A stretch of DNA of 64,000 bases, from positions 99,980-163,979 of the forward strand of contig NW_023365758.1 of the NCBI RefSeq assembly GCF_000003815.2, in the 5' to 3' direction. Source of the DNA: Branchiostoma floridae. Lineage: Eukaryota; Chordata; Leptocardii; Amphioxiformes; Branchiostomatidae. The stretch's first letter is position 1. The number at the start of each line of letters is the position of its first letter. Below, piece after piece: positions 20,053 through 30,090 of the stretch. Both the position numbers and the translations under genes were made by a program. The notes below the pieces were generated by a model. The model searched no databases. It was not told the DNA's origin and worked only from the letters and a program-made list of their open reading frames with translations.

Positions 20053-21942
20053 TTAGTGGTACAGATCATCAATTCCTTCCACACCAATTCGGTTAACAAA
20101 TTGGGGGTGGACATTGTAGAGGTGCTTGAGACATAACATGGTGGTTTTAAAAAACCTCGAACAATTACCAACCTTACAAGGCACAACGTCCCCGGAGATG
20201 CCATGCGCCTTTGCAAGGTGAGATTTCAAAGACCTAAAACTATGCAAGAGTTCGTCACAACCATGAGAAATAAACTGGTTGCACACAAAGACAGCCTTAT
20301 TCTTGTACAAGTCAGAGGAGATGACAATGGCTCTCGCCTTTGCTACCAAATCGGGACTTGGAGCCTGAGAGGCATCCGAAGTATCCTCATCAATGATGAG
20401 GCTTCTGGAGCCAACAGTAGAGTCAGACTCGTTACCGTCCACAGAACGAAGACTCTCCGAGGGAAACTCCTCGATAACAAGACTGGAGTCGGAATCCGGC
20501 TCCTTACGAATCTTTTTTCCTTTCGACAAAGTCTTTGCAGAGGCAGAACCCTCACTGGAATCCCCCCTACACCTTTTCCTGGAATCTTTGTCAGCAATAT
20601 CAGAGTTGCCATCATGGCAGCTCTGACAAAGAAAGAGGCGATTATCGCTTTGACAAACTGGGCCCTCACAGAAAGCAAGGAGAGCAGATTCTGGAGTTAT
20701 GTCTGCCTTGCACTGATGACAAGACACCACCTCCAGAGTGATTGTGTAATCCAACTCACAACCCTGACACATGTACCGACGAGTAACAGGTCGGATAGGA
20801 CTGGCCGCTTTACGCCTCCTTCTCTGGGACCGGGCGCGAGGGGCCGGTACCGGAGCAGCAGATGTTGAGGGTACCTGCTCGCTAGAAGAGGAAGAAAGGC
20901 CAGGCTTAGCCAGAGAAGGAGCGGCCTCCGACAGCAAGTCCTCAGACGGCTCAACCACCGCGACCGGAGAAAACTTGGTCAGAGAAGGAGCGGCCTCCGA
21001 CAGCACGTCCTCAGACGGCTCAACCACCGCAACCGTAGGAGAAACCTCCGGCTCCGCGACCCGAGAAGAAACATCCGACTTCACAGCCGAAGAAGTACCC
21101 GGGTCCACACTGCCAGGGTGACCTGGAGGCGAAACAGGATCAGATACACCAGACTCTGCGTCAGAAACATGGGCCAGTTCCGACCGATCAGTCTTATTTA
21201 CAGCCTGAGGAACCCGTCCATCATGATGTTCACGGACCTGACTCACACCTGCCGGGAGCTCTTGGCTCTTAGCCCAACTGGCTCCCATCTTAATCCTGTT
21301 TGCGAAGGACAGGGGACAACGGCGGGCCGTATGTCCCTCTGCCCTGCAACTGAGGCACACAACATCGTTGGTACAATCCATGGCCAAATGCCCAATGGAT
21401 TGGCATTTGTTGCAAAATGTTACTGCACAATTTGCCGACTCATGGCCTTCCTGGTTGCATCTCAAGCAGGTACGGGGCTGCCCCACATACCTGAAGAAAA
21501 CCATCCTCCCGTCATACATTTTCCATGCTGATGGGATATTGCATCCCGGCTTTAAAACTACTTTGTATTGCCGGTTCCCATTTTTGATGGTCGGTCTGTC
21601 CCGGTATGTTACCATACGGGACGTGATGACGGCACAGTATTGATTTAACCAGTTCCTGACATAGTTGTCATCGAGCTCATACGGAATTCTTGTGGCCGTG
21701 ACAATTATCTCCGCCGCCGCGTAAGATGACACATCCACGGCGTCTAAACCAGACAGTTTCCCCGCATACAATGTACGCTCGTGTACCGAGGAAAATGACA
21801 CGTCGAATGAGTTTGGTCCCAGAGACTGAACAGCCTGAATGCTGCTCATGGGAGCCGAAACCTCGCTCAGCAAAGTAAACACTTGTTCATACGTTAACCG
21901 ATCACGGTACACGGCAACTTTTATTGAAAGAGGACGCTTCAT
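20053..21942 (-). CDS. LINE ORF1: RRM-like, triple CCHC and extra zinc fingers
   Basis: An intact 629-residue protein. Residues 1-150 look like the RRM-type N-terminal region of Tx1/I-like ORF1 proteins (IKVAVYRDRLTYEQVF, ATRIPYELDDNYVRNWL). Three CCHC knuckles follow at about 157-210: CLRCNQEGHESANC, CNKCQSIGHLAMDC and CLSCRAEGHTARRC. A low-complexity Ser/Pro/Glu region contains a duplicated segment of about 24 residues (VAVVEPSEDVLSEAAPSL, then VAVVEPSEDLLSEAAPSL). A cysteine-rich block (CQGCELDYT, CHQCKADI, CQSCHDG) and, at the C terminus, two C2H2-like units (CNQFISHGCDELLHSF and CKVGNCSRFFKTTMLCLKH) come next. It should bind LINE RNA. The C-terminal fingers are an unusual extra. Confidence 0.82.
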   Translation of the reverse strand: MKRPLSIKVAVYRDRLTYEQVFTLLSEVSAPMSSIQAVQSLGPNSFDVSFSSVHERTLYAGKLSGLDAVDVSSYAAAEIIVTATRIPYELDDNYVRNWLNQYCAVITSRMVTYRDRPTIKNGNRQYKVVLKPGCNIPSAWKMYDGRMVFFRYVGQPRTCLRCNQEGHESANCAVTFCNKCQSIGHLAMDCTNDVVCLSCRAEGHTARRCPLSFANRIKMGASWAKSQELPAGVSQVREHHDGRVPQAVNKTDRSELAHVSDAESGVSDPVSPPGHPGSVDPGTSSAVKSDVSSRVAEPEVSPTVAVVEPSEDVLSEAAPSLTKFSPVAVVEPSEDLLSEAAPSLAKPGLSSSSSEQVPSTSAAPVPAPRARSQRRRRKAASPIRPVTRRYMCQGCELDYTITLEVVSCHQCKADITPESALLAFCEGPVCQSDNRLFLCQSCHDGNSDIADKDSRKRCRGDSSEGSASAKTLSKGKKIRKEPDSDSSLVIEEFPSESLRSVDGNESDSTVGSRSLIIDEDTSDASQAPSPDLVAKARAIVISSDLYKNKAVFVCNQFISHGCDELLHSFRSLKSHLAKAHGISGDVVPCKVGNCSRFFKTTMLCLKHLYNVHPQFVNRIGVEGIDDLYH

Positions 21943-22640
21943 AATACAGCTTTAACTAGAACCAAATAAAACTAAAAAGGAACCAAAATATGAGCAGACA
22001 GAGCTGCCAGAGACCCTGAAAAACACTACCTGTAAATCAGACAGCCTCCACGGGCAGCAAGGGTTGAAAACGTAACGTAACTGAAGGCGTGTAACCAAAC
22101 TGACACGCTTAAAGAACAACCAAGTACGAACCAATAGACTAGGCAGCCTCTCCGGGCGCTACTGGTTCTCAAACTAAATTGCTAAATTTGCCAAGGAGCA
22201 AGCCCAAGTGGAAATTTCCACTCAGACAAAATGGACACCACTGTCTGTCTCAACCCTTGAAATGCAAAACAGAGCAGCGTCCTACAATGGATGACCTCTG
22301 CCCCCTCTCAGCCCAGTCTATATAATGGGCGGGGGACAGCAGAAACTACAATGCTGCAACTAGATTTTGCAGCTGCGAAACAGGGCGAACGCCCCACAAT
22401 GGATGGACCACCTCTGCCCCTCTCAGCCCAGTCAACGCAATGGGCGGGGGGCAGAAGTAAACCACAATGCTGCAACTAGATTCTGCAGTTTTAGATCAAC
22501 TCATTAAAGCCCAGAGTTCAACCGACTTGCAAACCATTAGATCAACTCAATAAGCCCAGAGTTCAACCGACTTGCAAACCAATAGATCAACTCATCAAAG
22601 CCCAGAGTTCGACCGACTTTCGAACCACATACTTACGGGC
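21943..22640 (-). promoter_or_regulatory. LINE 5' UTR with tandem monomers
   Basis: Upstream of ORF1 on the minus strand. Two copies of a unit of about 115 bp (22281-22370 and 22385-22490) share ACAATGGATG, CCTCTGCCCC, TCTCAGCCCAGTC, ATGGGCGGGGG and ACAATGCTGCAACTAGATT. Then come three copies of a roughly 46-bp unit (22495-22540, 22540-22583, 22584-22630) with AGATCAACTCA, AAGCCCAGAGTTC and ACCGACTT. The GGGCGGGG boxes resemble Sp1 sites. Repeated 5' monomers act as promoters in several LINEs, for example mouse L1. Confidence 0.65.
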
Positions 22641-23475
22641 AAAAACACATTGTCACAATAACGTGATCAACGTGCCGAGTTTTATGGCTTAGTTAGACAA
22701 TGGTACATTCCAGGCGAGTATTAAAACGCTCTTCTAGACGCATGTTACTGTATGTGGTCCAGCGTAATAAATCTACGCTTTAACTCACCATGTTTATATA
22801 AATATATATCACAAATTGCATCAGAAGGAACTTAGTTTATAATAAAAAATAATGCATATTCATTGTGGGTCAAAAAGTTTTACAAAACCTGTTTAATGTG
22901 CCAATAATTCATCTGACATAAATTATGATAATGAGGGGGGAGGGGGGCGACATGTGGAACTCGGGATTTTTAAGCGTAGAATCTAGTCTAACTTACCAAA
23001 ATAACATAAAATACGCGGCAAGGCACAGCTTTTTTAAAAAGATTTCTTGTTTAAAAACATCTTTCATGTCAAATCTCATCATATTCATATCTCAAGATCA
23101 ACCCATAAATCAAATATTTGATATATCTTGATACAGTCCATCCAAACCTTCGAAAGTTACTAGTATGCTAGACTGAAGAAACTACCCTACAAGATCAATA
23201 AATAAATGCTGTACACGCACAAACATGCATATACACGCATTCATACACACAAGGACGTTCTATCACCTTGATACACACAAACATACGCACATGCATACAT
23301 ACAAACAGTAACACTACCGACTACCACATTAATGGTAGGTAATAAAACAAATAATACAACAAAAAACAGCGTTATTTTAGAGTAAAGTAAAACCAGGCAG
23401 CATAATCTTCAATTGGTTGAAGGCGGCTGCCTTAATCGAAAGAAGAAGAAAAATACAGTTATGTTGTTAAACTGT
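22641..23475. other. Intergenic between LINE and ZF5
   Basis: AT-rich. From about 23080 to 23335 it carries the CA-rich repeat tail common to the cluster, here interrupted by a short extra piece (GGACGTTCTATCACCTTGAT). No gene. Confidence 0.5.
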
Positions 23476-23650
23476 ACGGGGTAATCAGGTAAATCAACTT
23501 TGACCTTCGATCTCAAAAGCTCAAAGGTCAGTTTCCAGGCCGCCATTTTGATTCATCGAATGATCACGGGCAAGATTCCTTTGTTTCCAGTTTGGCCATT
23601 TATAAGGCAATTCTACACATTCACAGTTAATCTGCACCATAGACCGGTAG
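23476..23650 (+). promoter_or_regulatory. ZF5 promoter and non-coding exon 1
   Basis: Module copy 5: GGTAATCAGG, CAACTTTGACCTTCGATCTC, CAAAGGTCAG, GGCCGCCATTTTG (YY1-like core 23542-23550), donor CCGGTAG/GTAAGGC. Confidence 0.75.
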
Positions 23651-24165
23651 GTAAGGCATTTGTTTACTGCCTATCCACTTTTTGTCTGCTTTTTCCTTTG
23701 TATTTTAGATTGGACAAAGGTTTCTTTCAGGAAATCGGTGATCGATTTTGTAGAAAGGGGAGGGGGGCAATAGTTACTAGTTGTTGACATAGGCAAGGAT
23801 GAACAATAATACGATTTGATAACTATTTGAATTAAACGATTCCGAGGCATTTCATATATGTTAGAGGTCTTGCTCATTTGTTTATCACGATTTGTTAGAC
23901 GTGTGTGTATACATCACATTTGTGTGCATTTATAGGGGGCGCGTATGTTCGTGTATCGGTGCATGTGCTTGACATCGACAAGAATTGACTATATCAAGGT
24001 TTGATAAGTCGGTTGAGGGAGTTGCCTTTGGGGAGGGGGTCTTGCAAAATTGTTACAGCTGTTTCACCATTGAGTGTATTGGTATTGGTTTTTCCACATC
24101 TACGATAAGGAATACACTGTGTAGTAGAGGCAGTGTTGTTTCACTGTTCATCATTGTTGCTTTAG
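23651..24165 (+). other. ZF5 intron 1
   Basis: Contains GAAAGGGGAGGGGGGC near 23753-23768 and ends in TTGCTTTAG at 24165. A frame that reads through it into the coding exon from 23985 is not taken as real because the family start lies at the acceptor. Confidence 0.6.
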
Positions 24166-24167
24166 AA

Positions 24168-25457
24168 ATGGACGAAAGAAACTGCGAGGTTGCTATGGAC
24201 GGTCACCAATCTCTGCACGCTAGAGACGACACAAGCAGCAGCGAGAAATTAGAAACGGCAAGGCAGCAGAACAAGGAAGGGGACATGGAAACGTGCGGAG
24301 TAGAATCTGACCATCCTCCCGAACATGGCCATATAGGGCAAGCGGACACTCTTCCNNNNNNNNNNNNNNNNNNNNNNNNNNNNNNNNNNNNNNNNNNNNN
24401 NNNNNNNNNNNNNNNNNNNNNNNNNNNNNNNNNNNNNNNNNNNNNNNNNNNNNNNNNNNNNNNNNNNNNNNNNNNNNNNNNNNNNNNNNNNNNNNNNNNN
24501 NNNNNNNNNTTAAAGAGACACATGACTATACACACAGGAGACAAGCCTTTCATGTGTGGGGAGTGCGGATACAGGACGACTTGCGTGTCTTACTTACCCA
24601 TACATATGAGAAAACATACAGGTGAGAAACCCTTTAGGTGTGATCACTGCGACTATTCTGCTGCACAGAAAAGCAACTTAGACCAACACATGGTTCGATA
24701 CACCGGACTTACCAAGGGCAAACCCTGCTCAACTGCGCAGAAAGGTACTTTAGATCGACACATGACTGAAGACGACGGAGAGAAACCCTTCAAGTGTGGG
24801 GAGTGCGGATACAGAACTGTTCGCAAGTCTTCCTTAGTCACACATATGAAACGACATGCAGGTGTGAAACCTTATAAATGTGACCAGTGCGACTATTCTG
24901 CTCTAGAGAAACACAGATTAGACCAACACATGTCTAGACACACCGGCGAAAAACCCTACATGTGTGGGGAGTGCGGATACAGGACGGCTTACCAGAGTGA
25001 CTTAAACATACATATGAGAACACATACAGGTGTGAAACCATATAAGTGTGATCAGTGCGACTATGCTGCTGCACGGAAAAAATATTTAGACCGACACAAG
25101 GCTAAACACACCGGAGAAAAACCCTTCATGTGTGGGGAGTGCGGATACAGGGCGGCTGACAAAACTGCCTTAACCTTACACATGAGAAAGCATACAGGTG
25201 CGAAATCCTATAAATGCGACCTGTGTGACTATTCTGCTACACAGAAAGGCGATTTAGACAAACACATGGCTATACACACCGGTGAAAACCCCTACATGTG
25301 TGAAAAGTGCGGATACAGAACTGCTCGCAAGTCTGACCTATCTCGACATATGAGAAACATACAGGCGATAAACCCTACAAGTGTGACCAATTTGACTATT
25401 CTACTACGTACAGACAAAAGGTGTTTAAAGAAACACATGGTCACGCACGCTCCTTAA
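24168..25457 (+). CDS. ZF5: C2H2 zinc-finger protein, about 11 fingers, gap inside
   Basis: 429 codons from ATG (TAG/AAATGG), including 154 N at 24356-24509. Frame agrees on both sides of the gap. In ZF6 the matching stretch is 52 residues, so the gap size fits the missing first finger and most of the second. Then come fingers such as CGECGYRTTCVSYLPIH and CDHCDYSAAQKSNLDQH (ending H-x3-Y). A headless unit follows (PCSTAQKGTLDRHM, no cysteines), shared with ZF6, then seven more fingers. After LSRHMR one A is missing and the last finger is read out of frame until an extra base restores the frame at DKRCLKKHMVTHAP. The terminal finger is thus lost but the protein end is normal. Confidence 0.8.
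   Translation: MDERNCEVAMDGHQSLHARDDTSSSEKLETARQQNKEGDMETCGVESDHPPEHGHIGQADTLXXXXXXXXXXXXXXXXXXXXXXXXXXXXXXXXXXXXXXXXXXXXXXXXXXXXLKRHMTIHTGDKPFMCGECGYRTTCVSYLPIHMRKHTGEKPFRCDHCDYSAAQKSNLDQHMVRYTGLTKGKPCSTAQKGTLDRHMTEDDGEKPFKCGECGYRTVRKSSLVTHMKRHAGVKPYKCDQCDYSALEKHRLDQHMSRHTGEKPYMCGECGYRTAYQSDLNIHMRTHTGVKPYKCDQCDYAAARKKYLDRHKAKHTGEKPFMCGECGYRAADKTALTLHMRKHTGAKSYKCDLCDYSATQKGDLDKHMAIHTGENPYMCEKCGYRTARKSDLSRHMRNIQAINPTSVTNLTILLRTDKRCLKKHMVTHAP
24356..24509. other. Sized assembly gap (154 N) in the ZF5 exon
   Basis: Not a 100-N placeholder. The length corresponds to the 52 residues present at this position in the close paralog ZF6, so the estimate appears accurate. Confidence 0.9.
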
Positions 25458-26245
25458 ACAGTTTACAGTTGCAGATACTGGACGGTTGAACAACAGTTGG
25501 CTCCATGAACAAGTAAGTTAGGCCTGGTCAAACAAACCGCTGAGAAACCCTACATGTGAGTGGAACGCGGGTTCACAGGAATGGACTTTACATTTAACGG
25601 CAGTTACAGACTAAGGCCGTCTATCGTGTATTTTAAATCGTTGTGGTTATGCTTTGAAATTTCAGTTTTGCAAGTTTCTTTTCCTTTCAGATCCTTCTGC
25701 CCCTCACCAAGCCTCCTTGCGGAGTACTAGCAAGTAGGTCTTGGGCAGCTCCCAGTTGCTATGTTTTTGCTTGCCCCATTCTTACGGAAACACATATTCA
25801 ACAGTAAACCGCACAATACTGCTGATAAAACTGTCCGTTGTCGAGAGAACATGTAAATACTGTTCAGAGAAAGCAGTGGAAGATGAAATGCATTTCATTT
25901 GTCAATGTTCACATTACAGTTCCGAAAGAATCAAACTTTTCCTTGAAATCTACAAAAATTTCCCAAGCTTTTATAATCTTACCGACGAACAAAAATCCAT
26001 CTTCTTGCTTAAGTCGTCCAACCCCTTTATATATGAAAATGTTGGACAATTCATCTTCCACTGCTTACGGAAAAGAAGTCAAACCCATCAATTAGCTTAT
26101 GTAGAAATTGATTTAGTTTAGACGTTATTCCCTTTTTTATTTATCTATGTTTATCATTTCCCTTCTTTGTTAAGTTTGTTTATGTATACCACTACTACCT
26201 TACCCTGTATGCAATTAGCCCTCGGGCATGAATTTGCTAATAAAC
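25458..26245 (+). mobile_element. ZF5 3' relic and L2/CR1-like LINE 3' fragment
   Basis: 25458-25620 holds finger relics (ACCCTACATGTGAGTGG, CGCGGGTTCACAGGAATGG). 25741-26121 encodes a LINE C-terminal piece: VVERTCKYCSEKAVEDEMHF then CQCSHYSSERIKLF, a C-x2-C...H-x3-C zinc motif. Its 3' UTR ends near 26245 (GGGCATGAATTTGCTAATAAA). The same family appears inverted at 52747-53204. Confidence 0.65.
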
Positions 26246-26735
26246 TGATAAAAGCTCCTTGGATGTTCTAGGTCATAATGCTACCTCAACTAGGTGAATG
26301 TCAATATAACACTGCAGTCATTGACTTGGTGCTGATGTTTCATACATCATATCAAACGTTCTTGTGTATTATGCTAAAACGAATAAAGTTTTTTGAAATT
26401 GATTTTTTTTAATTAAGAAAAATCAAGCATCCTTAGATTATCTTCGTTCTACCCCCCTCANNNNNNNNNNNNNNNNNNNNNNNNNNNNNNNNNNNNNNNN
26501 NNNNNNNNNNNNNNNNNNNNNNNNNNNNNNNNNNNNNNNNNNNNNNNNNNNNNNNNNNNNATATGATAAAGTAAAATCGACTGTTTGTTCCACCTACCTC
26601 GTGCTGTTTATGCTACATATATACACAATACAAAGCATAGTTTAGAATATGAATTCTAGCCTTCGTCGGCGAATCAGTTTGTAATTTCTACGAACATCCA
26701 TATTATATCACAGAGGTTTGGGCCTAGTGGGGCCA
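26246..26735. repeat. Partial dispersed repeat copy with 100-N gap
   Basis: 26250-26350 and 26561-26650 match parts of the repeat at 1641, 13080 and 63420. The gap at 26461-26560 is 100 N, so its size is unknown. A short AATAAAG...TTTTTTTT tail near 26380-26412 may be another LINE 3' end. No gene. Confidence 0.5.
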
Positions 26736-27290
26736 ACAGCTTAACTCCAACACCCGAAATGGCGAATGCAAAACCTCACAACAAACCATGTCACCGATCT
26801 TGTGCACTTTGGAAAGGAAGGCACATTACACGACTTTCCTCACTTCACCCAGTGGAAAAATCGGTACCTAGCTTCGGCTAGGGCCGTCCCTTGGATAAGA
26901 CGTTAACTGGAGGTCCGGTGTTCAGAGACAGCCGCACCTTGAGCACGTAAAAGAATCCAGCACACATATCGAAAGGATTAGGGGTCCTTCCCAGTATGAG
27001 TGGTTCAAAAACTAAAAAAAAAACTCCTTTGGCCGCAACTGGGGCAAATACTGTCGTATTGAGGTCATTAGGCGCCACTTCAGACCCTTGCTATTTATCC
27101 CCGCCTATTGTAAGCTCAGCCCCTGGCTGCGAAGAGAGAGCAGTCGGCCCAACCAATGATAACAATACTAGTAAAATGTCAGAGCTGGGCCCACCCTAGG
27201 CATTACTAGAATTACTCTGGTCCTTGAACCCATGTAATTCGATTCTTCGATCTATATAGATATGACAACTGAACTGAACTGAACTGAACA
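26736..27290 (+). mobile_element. SINE-like element, body without clear tRNA head
   Basis: 26820-26960 closely matches the SINE at 58880-59030: ACTTTCCTCACTTCACCCAG, GTACCTAGCTTCGGCTA, GGATAAGACGTTAACTGG, GCACGTAAAAGAATCC. It ends in a (CTGAA)n tail near 27270-27290. The 5' tRNA-like boxes are not recognisable in this copy. Confidence 0.6.
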
Positions 27291-27395
27291 CTAGTGAGAA
27301 CACCCAAATCACTCTTAAAGCAGAGATATAACTTCTCATTAATTTCCATTACAGGTGTGGAACACAGTTATAGGTTAAAGAACAGGGGAAACTGT
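27291..27395. other. Short spacer before the ZF6 promoter
   Basis: No feature seen. Confidence 0.4.
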
Positions 27396-27572
27396 ACGGG
27401 GTAATCAGGTAAATCACCTTTGACCTTCGACCTCCAAAGCAGAAAGGTTAGCCAAAGGTTAGGCCGCCATTTTGTTTGATCGGATGATCACGCCAGATCC
27501 CTTTGTGTCCAGTCTGGTCGTTTTTTAGACAATTCTACACATAAGCAGTTAATCAGTACCATAAACCGGTAG
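27396..27572 (+). promoter_or_regulatory. ZF6 promoter and non-coding exon 1
   Basis: Module copy 6: GGTAATCAGG, CACCTTTGACCTTCGACCTC, GAAAGGTTAG followed by a second AAAGGTTAG, GGCCGCCATTTTG (YY1-like core 27466-27474), donor CCGGTAG/GTAAGAC. The duplicated half-site is unique to this copy. Confidence 0.75.
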
Positions 27573-28080
27573 GTAAGACATATCTTTACTTCCTGTCCAC
27601 TTTTTGTCTGTTAACTTCTTTGTAATTTAGACTGAACAAAGGTTTCTTTCAGGAAATCAGTGATCGATTTGTAGAAAGGGGAGGGGGCAAAGGATGAACA
27701 ATAATACAGTTTGATAACTCTTTGAATTAAACNNNNNNNNNNNNNNNNNNNNNNNNNNNNNNNNNNNNNNNNNNNNNNNNNNNNNNNNNNNNNNNNNNNN
27801 NNNNNNNNNNNNNNNNNNNNNNNNNNNNNNNNACACAAACGTCTCATGTTTTTGAAGAGTATTTGAATACATGTGTGGAATTATAGGTTTGGTTTGGTTT
27901 GGTCAAACGTACTGTGAACAAACGCTTTGTGTGTTCTGTATTTGAAATAATTGTGTGAAACTTACAGCGATGATTCAGAGCAAGGGACCAGTTTGTGTGT
28001 GTTTCCACAACTACGATAAGGAATACTGAGTGTGTAGTAGGGGGACTTTTTTTTTCACCATTCATCATTGTTGTGTTTAG
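27573..28080 (+). other. ZF6 intron 1 with 100-N gap
   Basis: GAAAGGGGAGGGGGC at about 27675-27690, gap 27733-27832. A short stretch at 27902-27935 (CAAACGTACTGTGAACAAAC then GCTTTGTGTGT) matches the coding sequence just before finger 1 of the family, so a scrap of ZF exon lies inside this intron. Acceptor GTGTTTAG ends at 28080. Confidence 0.6.
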
Positions 28081-28082
28081 AA

Positions 28083-29435
28083 ATGGACAAAACAAACAGC
28101 GGGGTTGCTATGGACGATCACCAAGCTGTTCATACTAGAGACGAAACCAGCAGCAGCGAGAAATTAGACACGGGAAGGCAGCAGAACAAGGAAGGGGACA
28201 TTCCATGGGAGGAAACGTGCGGTGTAGAATCTGATCACCACCCCACACAGGGCCATACAAAGCAAGGGGACACTCTTCTGGTGAAACGTACGGTGGACAA
28301 ACGCTTTGTGTGTACGAAATGTGACTACAGGGCAGCCAAAAAAGCTGAACTGTCAATACACAAAAGAAAACATACTGGTGAGAAACCCTTTAAATGTGAC
28401 CAGTGTGACTATGCTGCTGCATGTAAAAGTACTTTAACGAAACACATGACTAAACACACAGGAGACAAGCCTCTCATGTGTGGGGAGTGCGGATACAGGA
28501 CGACTGACGTGTCTTACTTAACCATACATATGAGAAAACATACAGGTGAGAAACCTTACAAGTGTGACCAGTGCGACTATTCTGCTGCACAGAAAAGCAA
28601 CTTAGACCAACACATGGTTCGACACACCGGATTGGACAAGGACAGACCCTATCCAATTGCACAGAAAGGAACTTTAGACCGTCACATGACTCAACACGCC
28701 GGAGAAAAACCCTTCAAGTGTGGGGAGTGCGGGTTCAGGACGGCTTTCAAGTCTTCCTTAGCTACACACATTAAAAAACATACAGGCGAGAAACCCTATA
28801 AATGTGACCAGTGCGACTATTCTGCTGCAGAGAAATCCAGTTTAGACCGCCACATGCCTAGACACACCGGAGAAAAGCCCTACATGTGTGGTGAATGTGG
28901 ATTCAGGACGAGTGCCAGGTTTTCCTTAACCGTACATATGAGATCGCACACAGGTGAAAAACCTTACAAGTGTGACCAGTGCAACTATTCTGCTCCAAAG
29001 AAAGGCGATTTAGACTCACACATGGCTAAACACACCGGAGAAAAACCTTACATGTGCGATGAGTGCGGATACAGGACGGCTCACAGATGTAACCTAACCG
29101 TACATATGAAAACACATACAGGTGCGAAACCTTACAAGTGTGACCAGTGCCACTATTCTACTGGACGGAAACCTGATTTGAAACGACACAAGGCTAAACA
29201 CACCGGTGAAAAACCCTACATGTGTGACGAGTGCGGATACAGGATGGCTAGCAGGTCCTCCTTAACCGTACATATGAGAACACATACAGGTGCGAAACCT
29301 TACAAGTGTGACCAGTGCGACTATTCTACTGCAAAGAAAGGAAATTTAGACCGACACAGGACTAAACATACAGGAGAAAGACCTTTATGTGTGGGGACCG
29401 CGGATACAGAACGGCTAGCAGTAGATCGATATTAA
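28083..29435 (+). CDS. ZF6: C2H2 zinc-finger protein, 12 fingers plus one headless unit
   Basis: 450 residues from the exon-edge ATG (MDKTNSGVAMDDHQAVH). The N-terminal segment covers residues 1-78. Fingers run from RFVCTKCDYRAAKKAELSIH to CDQCDYSTAKKGNLDRH. After finger 4 there is an abnormal linker and a unit without cysteines (PYPIAQKGTLDRHM), also present in ZF5. After HTGERP one base is missing (GACCTTTATGTGTGG), and the frame closes at TADTERLAVDRY-stop, truncating at least two fingers that are still legible to 29520. A and B fingers alternate outside the headless unit. Closest relative in the window is ZF5. Confidence 0.84.
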   Translation: MDKTNSGVAMDDHQAVHTRDETSSSEKLDTGRQQNKEGDIPWEETCGVESDHHPTQGHTKQGDTLLVKRTVDKRFVCTKCDYRAAKKAELSIHKRKHTGEKPFKCDQCDYAAACKSTLTKHMTKHTGDKPLMCGECGYRTTDVSYLTIHMRKHTGEKPYKCDQCDYSAAQKSNLDQHMVRHTGLDKDRPYPIAQKGTLDRHMTQHAGEKPFKCGECGFRTAFKSSLATHIKKHTGEKPYKCDQCDYSAAEKSSLDRHMPRHTGEKPYMCGECGFRTSARFSLTVHMRSHTGEKPYKCDQCNYSAPKKGDLDSHMAKHTGEKPYMCDECGYRTAHRCNLTVHMKTHTGAKPYKCDQCHYSTGRKPDLKRHKAKHTGEKPYMCDECGYRMASRSSLTVHMRTHTGAKPYKCDQCDYSTAKKGNLDRHRTKHTGERPLCVGTADTERLAVDRY

Positions 29436-30010
29436 CCGTAGATATGAGAGCACATACAGATGTGACCAATGCGACTATTCTGTCACAGATAAAAGGTATT
29501 TAAAGAAACACATTTCTTAGGGACACAACTTACAAGTGTATACAGGACGGTCGGCAAGTCTAACATTAAAAACGATAGGCGAAGAATCAAAACACAAATG
29601 TGGTTAGAGTGACTATTCTGCTTCATAGCAAAGATGTGTATATGGTGAAAAATAGAAATAAAGTACAGATTTGTGGACTGCGGGTTCACCGAGACGGAAT
29701 TCATATTTAGACGCAATACTATAAAGACTGACATCGTCTGTCAACGTGCATAAAATTTTAAATCATAGTGATCTGGAATCACAGTTTTGCCGCTTCCTAT
29801 CCGTTTAGTTCTCACGCCTGCTGTACATATTTATTCATCTAGCTGCTGTTTTGAACATACTTAGATAGTGTACGCCGCTATCAGAAAATACTTCTACCAA
29901 ATATCGATATAACACAGTGTAGTCTTGCATTATATCAAACGCTGTCAAATTACATTCTATTTCATGTATTATTAATGACAGTAGAAGTATTCCTAACCGT
30001 TGGTTTAACA
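29436..30010. pseudogene. Out-of-frame ZF6 terminal fingers and 3' UTR relics
   Basis: 29436-29520 still reads as the family end (TGTGACCAATGCGACTATTC, then a DKRYLKKH-like end and stop TTCTTAG). 29530-29720 carries the older finger relics common to the family (GGACTGCGGGTTCACCGAG). 29760-29900 matches 36060-36185 after ZF8. Confidence 0.6.
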
Positions 30011-30090
30011 TACCTCGTGCCGTTTGACTTCTTACCCTAGTCCTTGCCAGTGGTACCTGCAGCTTAAGACTGTGCCCTCTAGTTACAGTT

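Noticed and set aside
16694-21643. Plus-strand ORFs across the LINE
   Set aside because: They are antisense shadows of the two strongly supported minus-strand LINE ORFs.
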